Assembly (NCBI GenBank): GCA_031763025.1
Contig: JASSKH010000024.1
Span: 6,693,523 to 6,757,522 of the forward strand
Length of the DNA stretch: 64,000 nt
Direction of reading: 5' to 3'
Origin: Macrocystis pyrifera
Lineage: Eukaryota > Sar > Phaeophyceae > Laminariales > Laminariaceae
Position numbers and translations under genes: made by a program. This document shows, in pieces, positions 1 through 12,000 of the stretch (position 1 is its first letter; each line of letters opens with the position of its first letter). A model generated the notes under the pieces. That model searched no databases, was not told where the DNA came from, and was given only the letters and a program-made list of their open reading frames with translations.

Positions 1-1386
1 AACCAAGCCCCAATCGAAATGCTCTCAACACAGCTCCTGCTCTCTCATCATGAAGAGGAATGATACGACAGCACAAGAATAAGTCTCCTGAACAAGAGAA
101 GCTGCCTTCCTAGCCAGTTCAGATAGTACCTGCATTCCATTCCCTTACCGCGATACTCGGGCTCTACTACACACGCCCTATAGCAGGCCATCCAGGCTAT
201 TTGGCTCCCACCCGCAAACAGGATGCGCAATGTCCTATATTGTTATACAGAAATCATGGATACATGTCCTCCGAAAGATCTCGATCATGAGGTCGGAATC
301 GATTATCTGTTCGTGGACTGTAAATTTTGGATCGGCTTTTGTGCTCAAACATACTGTTTTTGTTGTAGCAGTTCTATTATATTTATGTATATATATCGGG
401 ATCTGATAGTGTTTTCACTGCAGGCGGGGGTCGGCCGAAAAATTTCCAGCTACGAGTAGTTTTGAATCGTCTTTTTTACGTTGTTGGCGGCTAATGTTGT
501 TATGCTTGTTTCATGCCACTCTGTCCGTAAACATTAGCACCTTTTGTATTTCAACATTCAATTGAAAAGTTTCGTATATTTCGAGACGTGTTTTTGTGTG
601 CTGTAGGACACGCCGAAAGTGCCAGAGCGCGAGCGGTGTGAAAGCGAATTGATGCAAGTCGACGAGCATCAGCGAGAATGCTGAATGAAACCCCCTGCGC
701 GATAAAAATGAAGGCATGTTTATAACGGGGGGGGGAAGGAGGGAAGAAGGCGCCCGCGACCGCGCCCTCTGACCAGAATGCCGCCACGTAAGGGTAAAAC
801 CCTTGCTCGAGGTGAGCTGGATTTTTTTTTGTTTTTAAGTGATGATTGGAAAAAAAAAAAAAAGAAGAAGACCCCGCCTCAAAAAAAAAACAAGAACTTG
901 AGCCTGGAACAAAACAGAAGTTTCTTGAGCGGTAGGCAAAAAGTAAGAGTTTATTACTAAGTGCTGTCGCACAATACTACTGATGTATTTACACAACAGG
1001 TGCGGTATTCTACTATGGAAGGACCAGGAGTTGAAAAAAATCTGCTGCACAAATAAAAAATCTGGAAAACAAACGCGCTCGCAAGCGGTGTGGCAGCGGC
1101 GGCGGCAGCGGCGAACGTTCCCAAAGGTGGAACGCCTTTTGGCCAGGAGGCGTATTGTTGTAAGAGACCGGTCTTTTTGTCAAAAGCGAGACGTCTTCGG
1201 GGACGTACAGTAGTTTGTGGTCAGAAGCACAGGGGCTAAACGCCACCTCGGGTTGATCGAGTGTTGTCTCTTCGACCCCTCGAGCGTATATATAGGCCTT
1301 TGTTTAGTTAAAGAAGGCAGCATGGACCTAGGGACCGATCACTGCTATGCAGGTAGTGCTTATGGCTCAAATCTGGTCACGCACAC
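1..1386. other. No gene seen
   Basis: Frames are short and without splice support. It holds a GATC-repeat trace (270-320, GATCTCGATCATGAGGTCGGAATCGAT) and a piece (640-790) that resembles 44490-44590 (GCGCGATAAAAATGAAG, then a G run, GAAGGCGCC), so a further dispersed repeat with a G run. Confidence 0.5.
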
Positions 1387-1572
1387 AAGGTTCTTGGAAG
1401 CTACCATCTATCTTGCGATGGCTGCTTGCTTGCTCGCCGGACGCCTTCCGAACTAAGCGGCGAAATATTCATCAGCCAGGCCGGCGACAACGCCTGCCAG
1501 GTATGATCAGGGGACACCTGCTACAAATAAGTCAGAACGCCGCAACAGGGGAGAGGGGATATCATAACACCG
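1387..1572 (+). repeat. Left arm of a 185-bp inverted repeat pair
   Basis: Shares, in inverted orientation with 3573-3765, the order GGAAGCTACCAT, TTGCTTGC(C)TCGCCGGA, ATCAGCCAGGC.GGCGA, ACGCCTGCCAGGTATGAT, CGCCGCAACAGGGGAGAGG. Arms are about 2 kb apart. Confidence 0.65.
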
Positions 1573-2034
1573 TACCGGTTCACCCAAATGACGCCCCCTG
1601 GGTGCGCCAGCTTCCCCCCCCCCCCCCCCGTCCCACTTCCTCTTTCATGTTGCATTTTTCGTTCGTATGTTACGGTTCGCACGGACCGGACCAGCCAAAT
1701 CATGAATTTTTCGGTTTTTTTTTCGCGTGTTAAGTCGCGTTAAAAATTGCATTTTTTTTTGGTCACGCCACCGACAGACCGAATCCATCGGAACCTCCAA
1801 GCTTTTCTGCTCGTATTTTCATACGTCTTCGTTCATTTTTTTATTCACTGCAACGGGTTCACTTTTTGTTTTCGTTCAGTGGATAGCCACGAGGCCACAT
1901 CGCGCCACCCTGAGGCAATCCGTAGCCACCGTGCGGTAGGACCCCCTTGTCTCGTCATGAAGGATGGCTAAGAAGTCAGCCATCTGATGGCATAGACATG
2001 TGTATGTACCAATATACATACGCCCGTGCGTAAA

Positions 2035-2390
2035 ATATGTCCCGCGTTGATTACCCCGCATAGACAGGTTGTTCCGCGGAGTTTTTTGTCCCGTGTAGGT
2101 TGTCCCGCATTTTGGTTGGCCAGCATAGGTTATCCCGCGTAAGTTGTCCCGCGTATTAGGTTGGGGTATAGGGGTTCCACACGATATTCCCCGCGTGGGT
2201 TATCCCGGAAAGGTTAGCCCGCAAAGGTTGTCCCGCATAGGTTATCCCGCGAAGGTTGTCCAGCGTAGATTTCCCGCATGCGTTGTCCCGCGTAGGTCAT
2301 CCCGCGAAGGTTGTCCCGCACAGGTTGTCCCAGTATGTTGTCCCGCGTTGGTTATCCCGCCATGTCAGTTATCCCGCGTATAATATTAAT
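2035..2390. repeat. Tandem repeat, ~17-bp units (GGTTGTCCCGCGTA)
   Basis: About twenty degenerate units of GTTRTCCCGCRWAG. No coding signal. Confidence 0.8.
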
Positions 2391-3572
2391 AGTGGTGTAT
2401 CGCATCGGGCAAAGGCACAAGAGGCGGAAGAAAAATAAAGAAAATCGTGACGCGCAAGGGAACAATATCCGTTAGAAGAAGAGCGTTAAGTTCACGATAT
2501 ACAAAATCTGTCGGGCACCGTTAGCGGCTACCGGTACTGGTATTGTTTCTTTGCTCTCAACAACTTCTAACTTTAACGCCGCCAGAAAAAAAAGGTCCTC
2601 GTTTCGAAATCACCGAAGTAGGTACATAGATATTTTCTTGATTAACCTTTTCAGTCTGCACTGCTGTACACGAACATGTATGTGGCTCTAATTCCAAGTA
2701 ATAGTTTCCTCAAAACGGGAGTGAGGTCCTTAAGGACTATATAGGGATTAGGGTGAGGACATTCAACCGAATGGATTGCTTGACTTTACAGGGAGGAAAC
2801 GACGGGCCGAAAACGACTGCCGTCCACGCCACCCACCCAACCAACGCAGACAAGCTGACGACAGCTACGAATATATCCTGCTACGTACGCGAGGTCCTAT
2901 TGATAGCGAGGACGCGTTCAATATCAAGATGTCGGAGTAATTTTTTTGTGTGAGATGACTCGCCTCCTCCTCCGCGACCTTGATGATTCGCTGCACCACC
3001 GTCTCCGTAGCGTGTTCGGGGGGGGGCGGCCCGTCAGTTCTACCCGAACGCGGTGGGACAGGCCGCGCTTGCTCCACAGAAGAGAGGCCAGGTCGTCTGT
3101 GAGCTGCGAGCAACACACCGTCATTTGTGCACCACCACCATCACCACCACCACCACCACCACCGTGGCAGATCGTCCAACGAAGAAGAGGAGTATTAGAG
3201 ACAGGGGAACTTCCGAGAATACTCCGTGGGTTTGTTGTGGGGAGAAAGCCAGGCGTGTTTCGTTCACACGGTTTAAGTACCAGGCGTATGTTTTGTACGC
3301 AAAAATCCCCCTGCAACAGACGAGGCCATAACTTCCACAGCAGACCACAGACAGTACTCCTGCAACAGACTATACCAGGTGCCTACCTGGTGCCAATATA
3401 TAGGTGGTATATATTTTGTCACTCTTTTCCGGGACGAAAGATAAATTGATGCGCGTCGAACTTGATACTGGGCGATACATTATATCTCTGCGGTACGACA
3501 GCCTGACCGCACTTTTTCTCGCTATGATGCCAAAATAGGAGTTGCACTCTTTTCGGGGCTATGTGTCGTTGG

Positions 3573-3765
3573 ATTGGTTTTGGCATCCCCTCTCCCCTGT
3601 TGCGGCGTTATGATTTGAATAGCAAGTGTTTTCTCATCATACCTGGCAGGCGTTATCGCCTGCCTGGCTGATGAAAATCTCGCCCCTTCGTTCAGAAGGC
3701 ATCCGGCGAGGCAAGCAAGCAATTTATACAACAGTGTATATCTGGTAGCTTCCAACCATCGTCAA
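3573..3765 (-). repeat. Right arm of the 185-bp inverted repeat pair
   Basis: Inverted counterpart of 1387-1572; identity is high over the central ~120 bp. No reading frame is shared. Confidence 0.65.
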
Positions 3766-3837
3766 GCACCTTTTGTGAGCTACCAGGGCAGACCCATGTT
3801 ACACAATATTATTATTAGGCTTGCCATCCGACAATGC

Positions 3838-4110
3838 GCAGCATGAGCTTCGCCGTTGATCGACCAAAACATTCCTGAAAGAAGAAATACCCGGTTACAA
3901 AGGACACCTATGCACAAGGTCTATCCATCTCCCATGTCTACTTCCTTTTATGATTTACCAGGTATCGTGTTTCGGTTACAATTTTTCGGAGTGATTTTGA
4001 GTATGTCATTGTTATTATACTCGCCATCCTCGACAGCGTTGTAAGTAGCATGAGCTTCAGCGTTGATCACTCGAAAGCGCTCCGAAAGAAGAAAAACCAC
4101 GCGAAACAAT
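3838..4110. repeat. Direct repeat pair (GCATGAGCTTCGCCGTTGATC)
   Basis: AGCATGAGCTTC(G/A)(C/G)CGTTGATC followed by GAAAGAAGAAA at 3840 and again at 4048. Nothing else recognised between them. Confidence 0.5.
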
Positions 4111-4343
4111 ACTGATACTATTAATAAGTATGCCTTTTCTTCCTATCATATCGTATCATAGCTCATGGGATTACTACATACAGTAATCATCGGGTTTCGT
4201 TTCTTCTGGAAGGCTTGTTTTTTTCAGGTCAGGTATAGAGCTCTCCTCAAGTGAGGATGCCTCAGAAAATGTGCCGTACACCCCTGCACAGGTAGGGTAC
4301 CCATTTTTTAAGACCACCCCGTGTCGAACCAATAACAACTCTA

Positions 4344-4449
4344 TTACGGGGGTCCATAGTTAACAGGACCTATGGTACACATAAAAACCTATATATTTAC
4401 CTATTTTTACAAAACAAAAACTGATCCCGTTAACTATGGACCCCCGTAA
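4344..4449 (+). mobile_element. TTACGGGGG MITE
   Basis: 106 bp, TIR TTACGGGGGTCCATAGTTAA, TA on both flanks. I use plus orientation where ACCTATGGTACACATAAA reads on the plus strand. Both arms are of the TCC type. Confidence 0.9.
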
Positions 4450-4611
4450 TAATATGGTCATGTATTTTTTCTGCCCACGATACTGACTCAGAGCAGGTTT
4501 TTCTCGCGACAAACCCGATCTATTTGCTGCACCTGGCTGGCACTGCTGTCTCCCGAAAAGTCTTTCAAAGGGTGTTCTCGAAGCGGGCACCCCACTGTAC
4601 TTCGTGATACT

Positions 4612-4825
4612 ACCGAGCACACGCGCCCCCGACAAGGAACACATAGTTTCTGCTTCATGCACCAGAACCTGATCGATGTCCTCTGTTTCTCCGGCGATGA
4701 TGTCTTCCAAGCTCTCGTCGATTACGTGGACCAGCACGACGGAGTCCCGGGGAGAGATCAGCGGCAACAGCTTGTCCAGCATACGGCAGACCTTGCGCAA
4801 ATCCGAGGTAACCGCCACGAGATAC
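4612..4825 (-). CDS. USP-like gene, exon 7 (second USP strand-helix-strand)
   Basis: Acceptor ACGGCAG, then in phase 2 YLVAVTSDLRKVCRMLDKL, ISPRDSVVLVHVIDE and ETMCSLSGARVLG. This beta-alpha-beta pattern is typical of the start of a USP domain. The frame stays open to 4360, where it runs into a MITE, so the 3' limit is uncertain; I stop near a possible donor around 4612-4625. About 9 kb of repeats separate it from exon 6. Confidence 0.55.
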
Positions 4826-7084
4826 CTGCCGTTTTCCCCACGCGCAGCCGTGGGTACGCCGGTTTAAGAGCGCCCTTGACCAGAGAATTCGGGACGTAAG
4901 AACTGTCACCAAACGGCTTGCCACGAAAAAAAAAAATCCAGATGCTACTACTGTACATAACAGCATTTTTCCTTGTATCCCCTAGCCCCGCCCTTAAATC
5001 GGATCTGTAACGCCTCGGCACCGCTAAAGATTCCCGACCAAAGGGCGCGGGCACCAGAGCAGAATGATCTCTCACCATGCCCGTCGCAGCGGGTGTATGC
5101 TCGGGGGTGGGTCGGAGCCCACCTCAATCAAGTCTCAACCTGGATACAAAACAAAAACAAAAACGTGTATGCTATAGTGATAAATGATCGTCTTTAGCTC
5201 GATTCTTCAAGGGCGGCCATTGCTCTTGTCCCGGAGTAAGATCGGTGGGCTCTTTCGATTGGGTATGGGAGTCAATCTAGACAGTAGTTAAGAACGCCTG
5301 TTTTTTGGCTTGTCTATCGGCGCTCTTGAAGCCGGGTAAGAACGCCTGTTTTTGGCTTGTCCAACCTAGTGGCGCTCTTAAAGCGGGGTACCCACGGTGG
5401 TAGAGAAATGCGTGACACGTGGTGGACGTCGGCAGGTGCCGAACCTAAGAGGTAGCAACAGGAAATATTAGTCCATATTTTGACATATTATCATACTCTC
5501 TGTCTGCCTCTCTCTCTCTCTCTCTCTCTCTCCCACCCTCCCTCTCCCCCCCACCTGGCAATATAAAGTACCTGGTAAGGAATATGCCAAAAAAGAGGTT
5601 GCCAACCACAGTTGATAGAGCTGTATGGGAGAAAGTAGCAAAAGGGCGAGCTGGAATAAGGTGGGATGGCGTAGTTGAGAAAGTATGGAAGGATATAGGG
5701 GGAAACCAAGAAGAGATGATGTCCGCCGGGAAGTTTGGGAGGTACAAGGCAGAAGTAGAACAAAGGATAGAAAGAAGGGAAAGGCTAGCGCTAAGAAACA
5801 AGGTGGGATCGGAAAAACACCCAGAGATATACGGGGGATTGAGGGAAGGAATATGAATGAACACGTATTTGCATGGCCCAATGGACTTCGCGAAAACGCT
5901 GAAACTGCGCTTTCGTGTAGGTGACCTGGACCTGCCAAGAAAGAAGAAAGAGGTACACCAGTAGCCGGGAAGAGGAGGAAGTAGACGCACAGATGTGCCC
6001 GTGTGGCAAAGCAATAGAGAGTAGAACTCAGATAGTAGGAGAATGTGAAATATACAAGGAGGAACGGGATGTGTTGGAAGAGGAGATGAGGGAAATAGAC
6101 GAATGTGACATGGAGGAGTTTGATACACTGAATAGCAGCGAGAAAACGATCGCTATCCTAGGAGATAGATGGTGGTCACAGGAGGCCAAACAGGAAGGGG
6201 ATAAGATTAGTAAAAAGTTTCTATGTAATATATGGAAACAACGTAATGAGCGCCCAATTGTTGGAGGTGTCTCTATTAGGAGTAGGAACGGTGCTCCGTC
6301 TCGAAAGGGATGCGTGGTCAATGGTCAAATGACTATGGCAAGCAACAAATGAGTACGCCCCCCCCCCCCCCCCCCCCCCACCCCACCCGCTCTCTCGCCC
6401 CTGTTTGTTTATGCCCCCAGCCTGGTCGGTGAAAACCCGACGTGCTCCGTCCCGGCGTTGTAGGGATGCAAGGGTCTATGGTCATACGATTACGGTCATA
6501 CATGACAGGAGTGCACCTCCTCCCTCCCCGCTCCCTCTAGTTCTCTCTACCCCCCGCTCCCCCATATTATATTCCTGGTATATATAGGTTGGGGCTGGCG
6601 TCAGTTGATGACCACGCTGTACAACACGCCTCTCACTGCGTGAGCTAGATAGCCAGGGTACCGTTTTTTTTTTTTTTGTTTTGTTTTTGTTTTGGCGGTT
6701 ACCACGGCTGGCGGTCGAGTTAGGTCATTTTTTGTGCGGGGAGAACCTCAACCCCGCACAAGGGGAATGATCGTATGACGTATCGTGTATATGGTAAGGC
6801 GCCCACGAGGCAGTTACATAGTACCCCCGTTGCTGTCTCTGGAAGTGGCTACACCGGAAATTAAAGTAACTAATTGAAGCTGTCATCCATATGCAAGAAA
6901 ATCCGCCTCAAAGGCGGTTCTTAGCAGCTCAGCCTTCATGCGACTCGCCCAACACCTCACGGCGCTTCGCGCTTGGTGCAAGCAATGTCTGCCCGGTCGG
7001 TGAAAACCCGACGTGCTCCATCCCGACATTGTAGGGATGTGGGGGTCTATGGAGATACGACCACGGCCATGTACGACAATGAGT

Positions 7085-7117
<33 letters not shown>

Positions 7118-8966
7118 CGGCTCCTCCCTCTCTATTTGTATATCGGCCTGTGTTTCATCTGCCACTGTAACTATCTACTTATTATCTATTCATCTATCTA
7201 TCTCAATTTCCATATTACTCATTGGGCGGCAAGCCTCACTCACCTCTTTGGCCTGGTAAGGTAGCTCGGGGACACCACAGAAGGGGAAAACTTTTTGGCG
7301 AATATGATCTGGCCGTCGACACGCCACCGTCCGCATTAGAAAGGAGGGGGGGGGGGGGGGGGGGGAAGAGGGAGGAGAAGGCGGAGTGGGGGGAAGAGAA
7401 TGGGGGGAGGGAGGGGGGGTCGTAGCGTAAGGAACATCAATGTAAGTAAGAGGTAAAATAGTTGGGATCGACAGCGACGTTTTGATCGGATTTACTGTGG
7501 GTCTAAAACAAAGCTTTCCCCCCATAGATCCTACAACCTCCAAGCTGTTTGTCCGTGTGTTTTCGCGGCGTTTTATTGCTACCCCCCACTCTACTCTACC
7601 CTACCCCATCTTACCCTACCCTCCTTTATCGTACCCTACCCTACCCTACCCTACCCTACCCCCTACCTTACCTTACTACTTACCTTACCCTACCCTACCC
7701 TACCCTACCCTATCCTACCCTATCTTACTCTACCCTACCCTATCCTACTCTACCCTACCTTACCTTACCCTACCCTACCCTACCTTTTGTCGCAATATAG
7801 TGGCACTTTGGGTTGATTCTTCCTGTGTGATGATTGATCGCAAGTACTATGTCCTTTGCTTTCAATGGACGAGAGATTTTTCTGGGGTATTCCCCGACTC
7901 CTGTGACCACGGATTAGATTTCTTGTGGTGAGTTCATGTGGGAACAACCACAACAAAAACCCGAAAGAGGCAGCGAGAGCCATGCTTTTCGGGGGATGAT
8001 CTAGGACCAACAGGAAATACAAGAAAACACGCCCTATCATACCGTACCTGGTAACGAGTGCGCTCTACTGCCCACTGCGCCACGCCTCCGAACTGGGAAA
8101 CCCGCGGACCTCGTCTGCCGTAGCACCCCATGAACACCACCTGTCGAGGGATTGAGGAAACACGTTACGGGACGTGAGGGAGTCATGCTATATACGGCGG
8201 GGGGTGGGCGGGGCACCTACTCGATACCTTACATTTCCCTACCTTACCCTACCCTACTCTACTCTACCCTACCTTACTCTACTCCACCGTATCCTACCCT
8301 ACCCTACCCCACCCCACCCTTCCCCTCCCTACCCTTCTCTTCCCAATCCTACCTTATCATACCCTACCCTACTCTACCCTACTCTACCCTACCCTACCCT
8401 ACCCTACCCTACCCTGCCGAACATTAACCTACCCTACCCTACCCTACCATACCTGGCCAGTATTATTAGTGTTTATCAATTTCATACCATGAGCGGCTCG
8501 ACACCTCGCCCGACGGGTAACTTCGACAAAACAGAAAAACTTTACTCGTACGTTTGACATGACCGGCGACTCGATGTGCACTGCCAATAGGCCATGGTCT
8601 ACACACACCATTACGGGGGACCACAGTAAATAGGACCTACGGTACACACAAAAACCTATACATTTACCTATTTTTACCAACAATATTTGGTCCCATTTAC
8701 TGTGCCCCCCCGTAATAGGGATATAGCAGAGGACTGTTTACACAACCGATGCACTCGAAAAAAAAAAAAAAAAACAAAACAAGCAGAAGAACGCATGCCA
8801 TTTACGACGTGTAGGGCGACGCACCCACTCTACCTACCACACTGGGTGATGAGAGAACAACACCCCCTCCCAAGAATTTTTTCATTTTCGAAGCTGGCTT
8901 TTCTCTCGACAGCGGAGCGGGAGGGTGCAAACGCCTACCGTATAACACACTGGGTGATAAGATAAC

Positions 8967-9001
<35 letters not shown>

Positions 9002-12000
9002 TCGGACGATTTTTAAAAGCTGGGCTTCTCGACAACTGAGTACGACGAGGGAGTCCATAGTTAATAGGACCTATGGTATACATAAAAACCTATATATTCA
9101 CCTATTTTTACCAGCAAAATTTGGTCCCGTTAACTATGGACCCCCGTAATAGACGAAGTATTTCCGGAGCCACCATTTTAATTGCGTGTGCCCCCCTTGA
9201 AGTCTGTCTGACATTCGTCCCAGGGAGTGTGTTATCTTGATTATAGTGCACGGTACGTACGTACCGGTACGTTTATGGAAACGTAGCGTCCAGATATATT
9301 TCCAAAAAAAGCCCATCATGTTTTCGGTGTTGTTGCGCGTGACCCCCCGGAGTTTGGAGACCCTCGGCTCGGAAATTCGTCGCAGCGGGGGGGGGGGGGG
9401 GGGGGAGGGTGTTATCCCATCACCGGTGTGATACTGTACTTCTGTACTTCTTTCTAGGCTTCCTTGCCATACTTGAGGAGCTCTGCTGCTGCTGCATGTA
9501 CGACCTAAGCCTAGGCCATGGGGGATTGTGTCATCAACGCGGGTTTTTTTTTGTAGAGAGGTCCTGACGTGAGGAGGAGAGCCTCAGGAATATTAAGGGC
9601 GTAAAATACCCCTACAAGGCAAAACACGCCGTCATACCCCCCCCCCCCCCCCGCCGATACTTCGCGAAAACGCTGAAACTGCGCTTTCGTGTAGGTGACC
9701 TGGACCGGCCAAGAAAGAAGAAAGAGGTACACCAGTAGCCGGGAGGAGGAGGAAGTAGACGCACAGCAGATGTGCCCGTGTGGCAAAGCAATAGAGAGTA
9801 GAACTCAGGTAGTAGGAGAATGTGAAATATACAAGGAGGAACGGGGGTGTGTTGGAAGAGGAGATGAGGGAAATAGACGAATGTGACATGGAGGAGTTTG
9901 ATACACTGAATAGCAGCGAGAAAACGATCGCTATGCTAGGAGATAGATGGTGGCAAAAGGCGACCAGACAGGAAGGGGATAAGATTAGTAAAAAGTTTCT
10001 ATGTAATATATGGAAACAACGCAATGAGCGCCCAATTGTTGGAGATGTCTCTATTAGGAGTAGGAACGGTGCTCCGTCTCGAAAGGGATGCGTGGTCAAT
10101 GGTCAAATGACTATGGCAAGCAACAAATGAGTACGCCCCCCCCGTACCCAGCCGTAGCCCCAAGAAATCACTTTGAGATGAAAAAAAAAACGAAAGTGCA
10201 AAACCCGATGGCCTAGATTTTACAGCGCAACAATATTTTGGAATGCCAACGAGGTTTCTAATTGTATGGGGTAATTGGGGTTTCCAACGATATTGGGTAA
10301 CGGGGTTTCCAACGATATTGAGTATTTTGGGGGTTCCAACGGTATTGTATATTTGGGGTTTCCAAAGTTATTAAGCATCAGGGAGGGTTTCCAACAAATT
10401 GGCTAATGGGATTTCCAACGATATTGGCTAATGGGATTTCCAACGATATCGGGTAATTGTGGTTTCCAACGATATTGGGTAATGGGGTTTCCGACGATAT
10501 ATTGGTAAATGGGTTTCTAACGTTAGTGGGTAGTGGGGTTTCCAACGATATTGGGTAGTGGGGTTTGTTTCCAACGATATCGGATAATTGGGGTTTCCAA
10601 CGACATTGGGTAATGGGGTTCCAACGATGTTGGGTAAATGGGTTTCCAACGTTAGTGGGTAGTGGGGTTTCCAACGATATTGGGTAATCGGGGTTTCCAA
10701 CGACGTTGGGTAGTTCGTCAGTCGAGGAGCCCCTGCAGTCAGAACTGCTTTTTTTTCATCGTATCCAATAACATTGGGTTCCAACCATTTTCGAAAACAA
10801 AAACACTACTACTACTGCTACTGCCTGTTGTGACTTCGCTCTGACTAAACACTGCTTGCTGTGTGTCATCACAAAACAAAACGTTTTCCCCCCCCGCCCC
10901 CCCTTCTCTCGGCCCATTCGTTTTTGCTAACTGAATGCTGCGAACACACCACCCTTGGAGTGAATATAGGGAGCGTTCATGCTTTAATATGAATACTAAC
11001 CGTTACGTATATTACCGGCCATAGTGGTACTACTGTAGGGGATTGCTAAAGGTATTCGGTGGTTTCTCTAGCTATCCTCGCCGGTCAGAAGATTCACGAA
11101 CGCCGGACATATAAATGATCTACAGACAGATCATCTACAGATACATGATCTACAGACATATCATTTACAGATAGATGATCTACAGATGCATCATCTACAT
11201 ATATATCATCTACTGATATATCATCTACAGATAGATCGTTCAGATCTTGACCTGCCGCTATATCAATTGTGATGTGCAGGATCTGTCAGTGGTACGGGTC
11301 CGACCCAGGAAATACGTGCTTGTTACGATAGATCATGCAGATTGTACGGCTCTATCCCGGCAACAGGATACAGAGGCAACTTTTATCACACAGATCAGGA
11401 ATAGATCTTCACCCTTGAGGACCTAGAGCGTCAAGTGGGAATCGACTGTGTGTCCGAAACGTGGAAGGTGTTGGGTTAGACCTGTGTTGTACAGATCCTG
11501 CATAACATCTCACAACGACTGGTTAGGATCTGGATGATCTGCAGATGATCTGAAGATTATCTATCTGTAGACGATTTATCTGATCTATCTGCAGATTACC
11601 TAGATGATCTAGATGATCTGTCTGACATATCTGTACATGATCAGTCTGATCTATCTTTAGATGATCTGTCTAATATATCTGTAGATTATCTGTCTGATCT
11701 ATCTGTAGATGATCTGTCTGATCTATATGTAGATGATCTATCTGCTCTATATGTAGATGATCTATCTGATCTATCTGTAGATGATCTATCTGATATATCT
11801 GTAGATGATCTGTCTGATCTAACTGTGGATGATCTATCTGATCTATCTGTAGATGATCTATCTGACCTATCTGATCTATCTGTCCCAAGTGTGGGAAAAA
11901 TTTCAAGTACTTCTTGTCTAAGCTAGGCCAAGTCGTGAACGACCCTCGGGGGGAGGGGTCTACTCATTATCGTTATCATGCATGGGCCGAAGTCGTATGA

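Noticed and set aside
3121-3348. His/Thr/Val-rich frames
   Set aside because: Produced by a CAC microsatellite (3125-3165).
8045-8100. tRNA-like A box on the minus strand (GTGGCGCAGTGGGCAGTAGAGC)
   Set aside because: No matching T-arm or acceptor stem downstream; probably a tRNA-derived repeat head or chance.
11100-11890. CRISPR-like regular repeat
   Set aside because: Units are contiguous satellite copies without unique spacers, in a eukaryotic genome.
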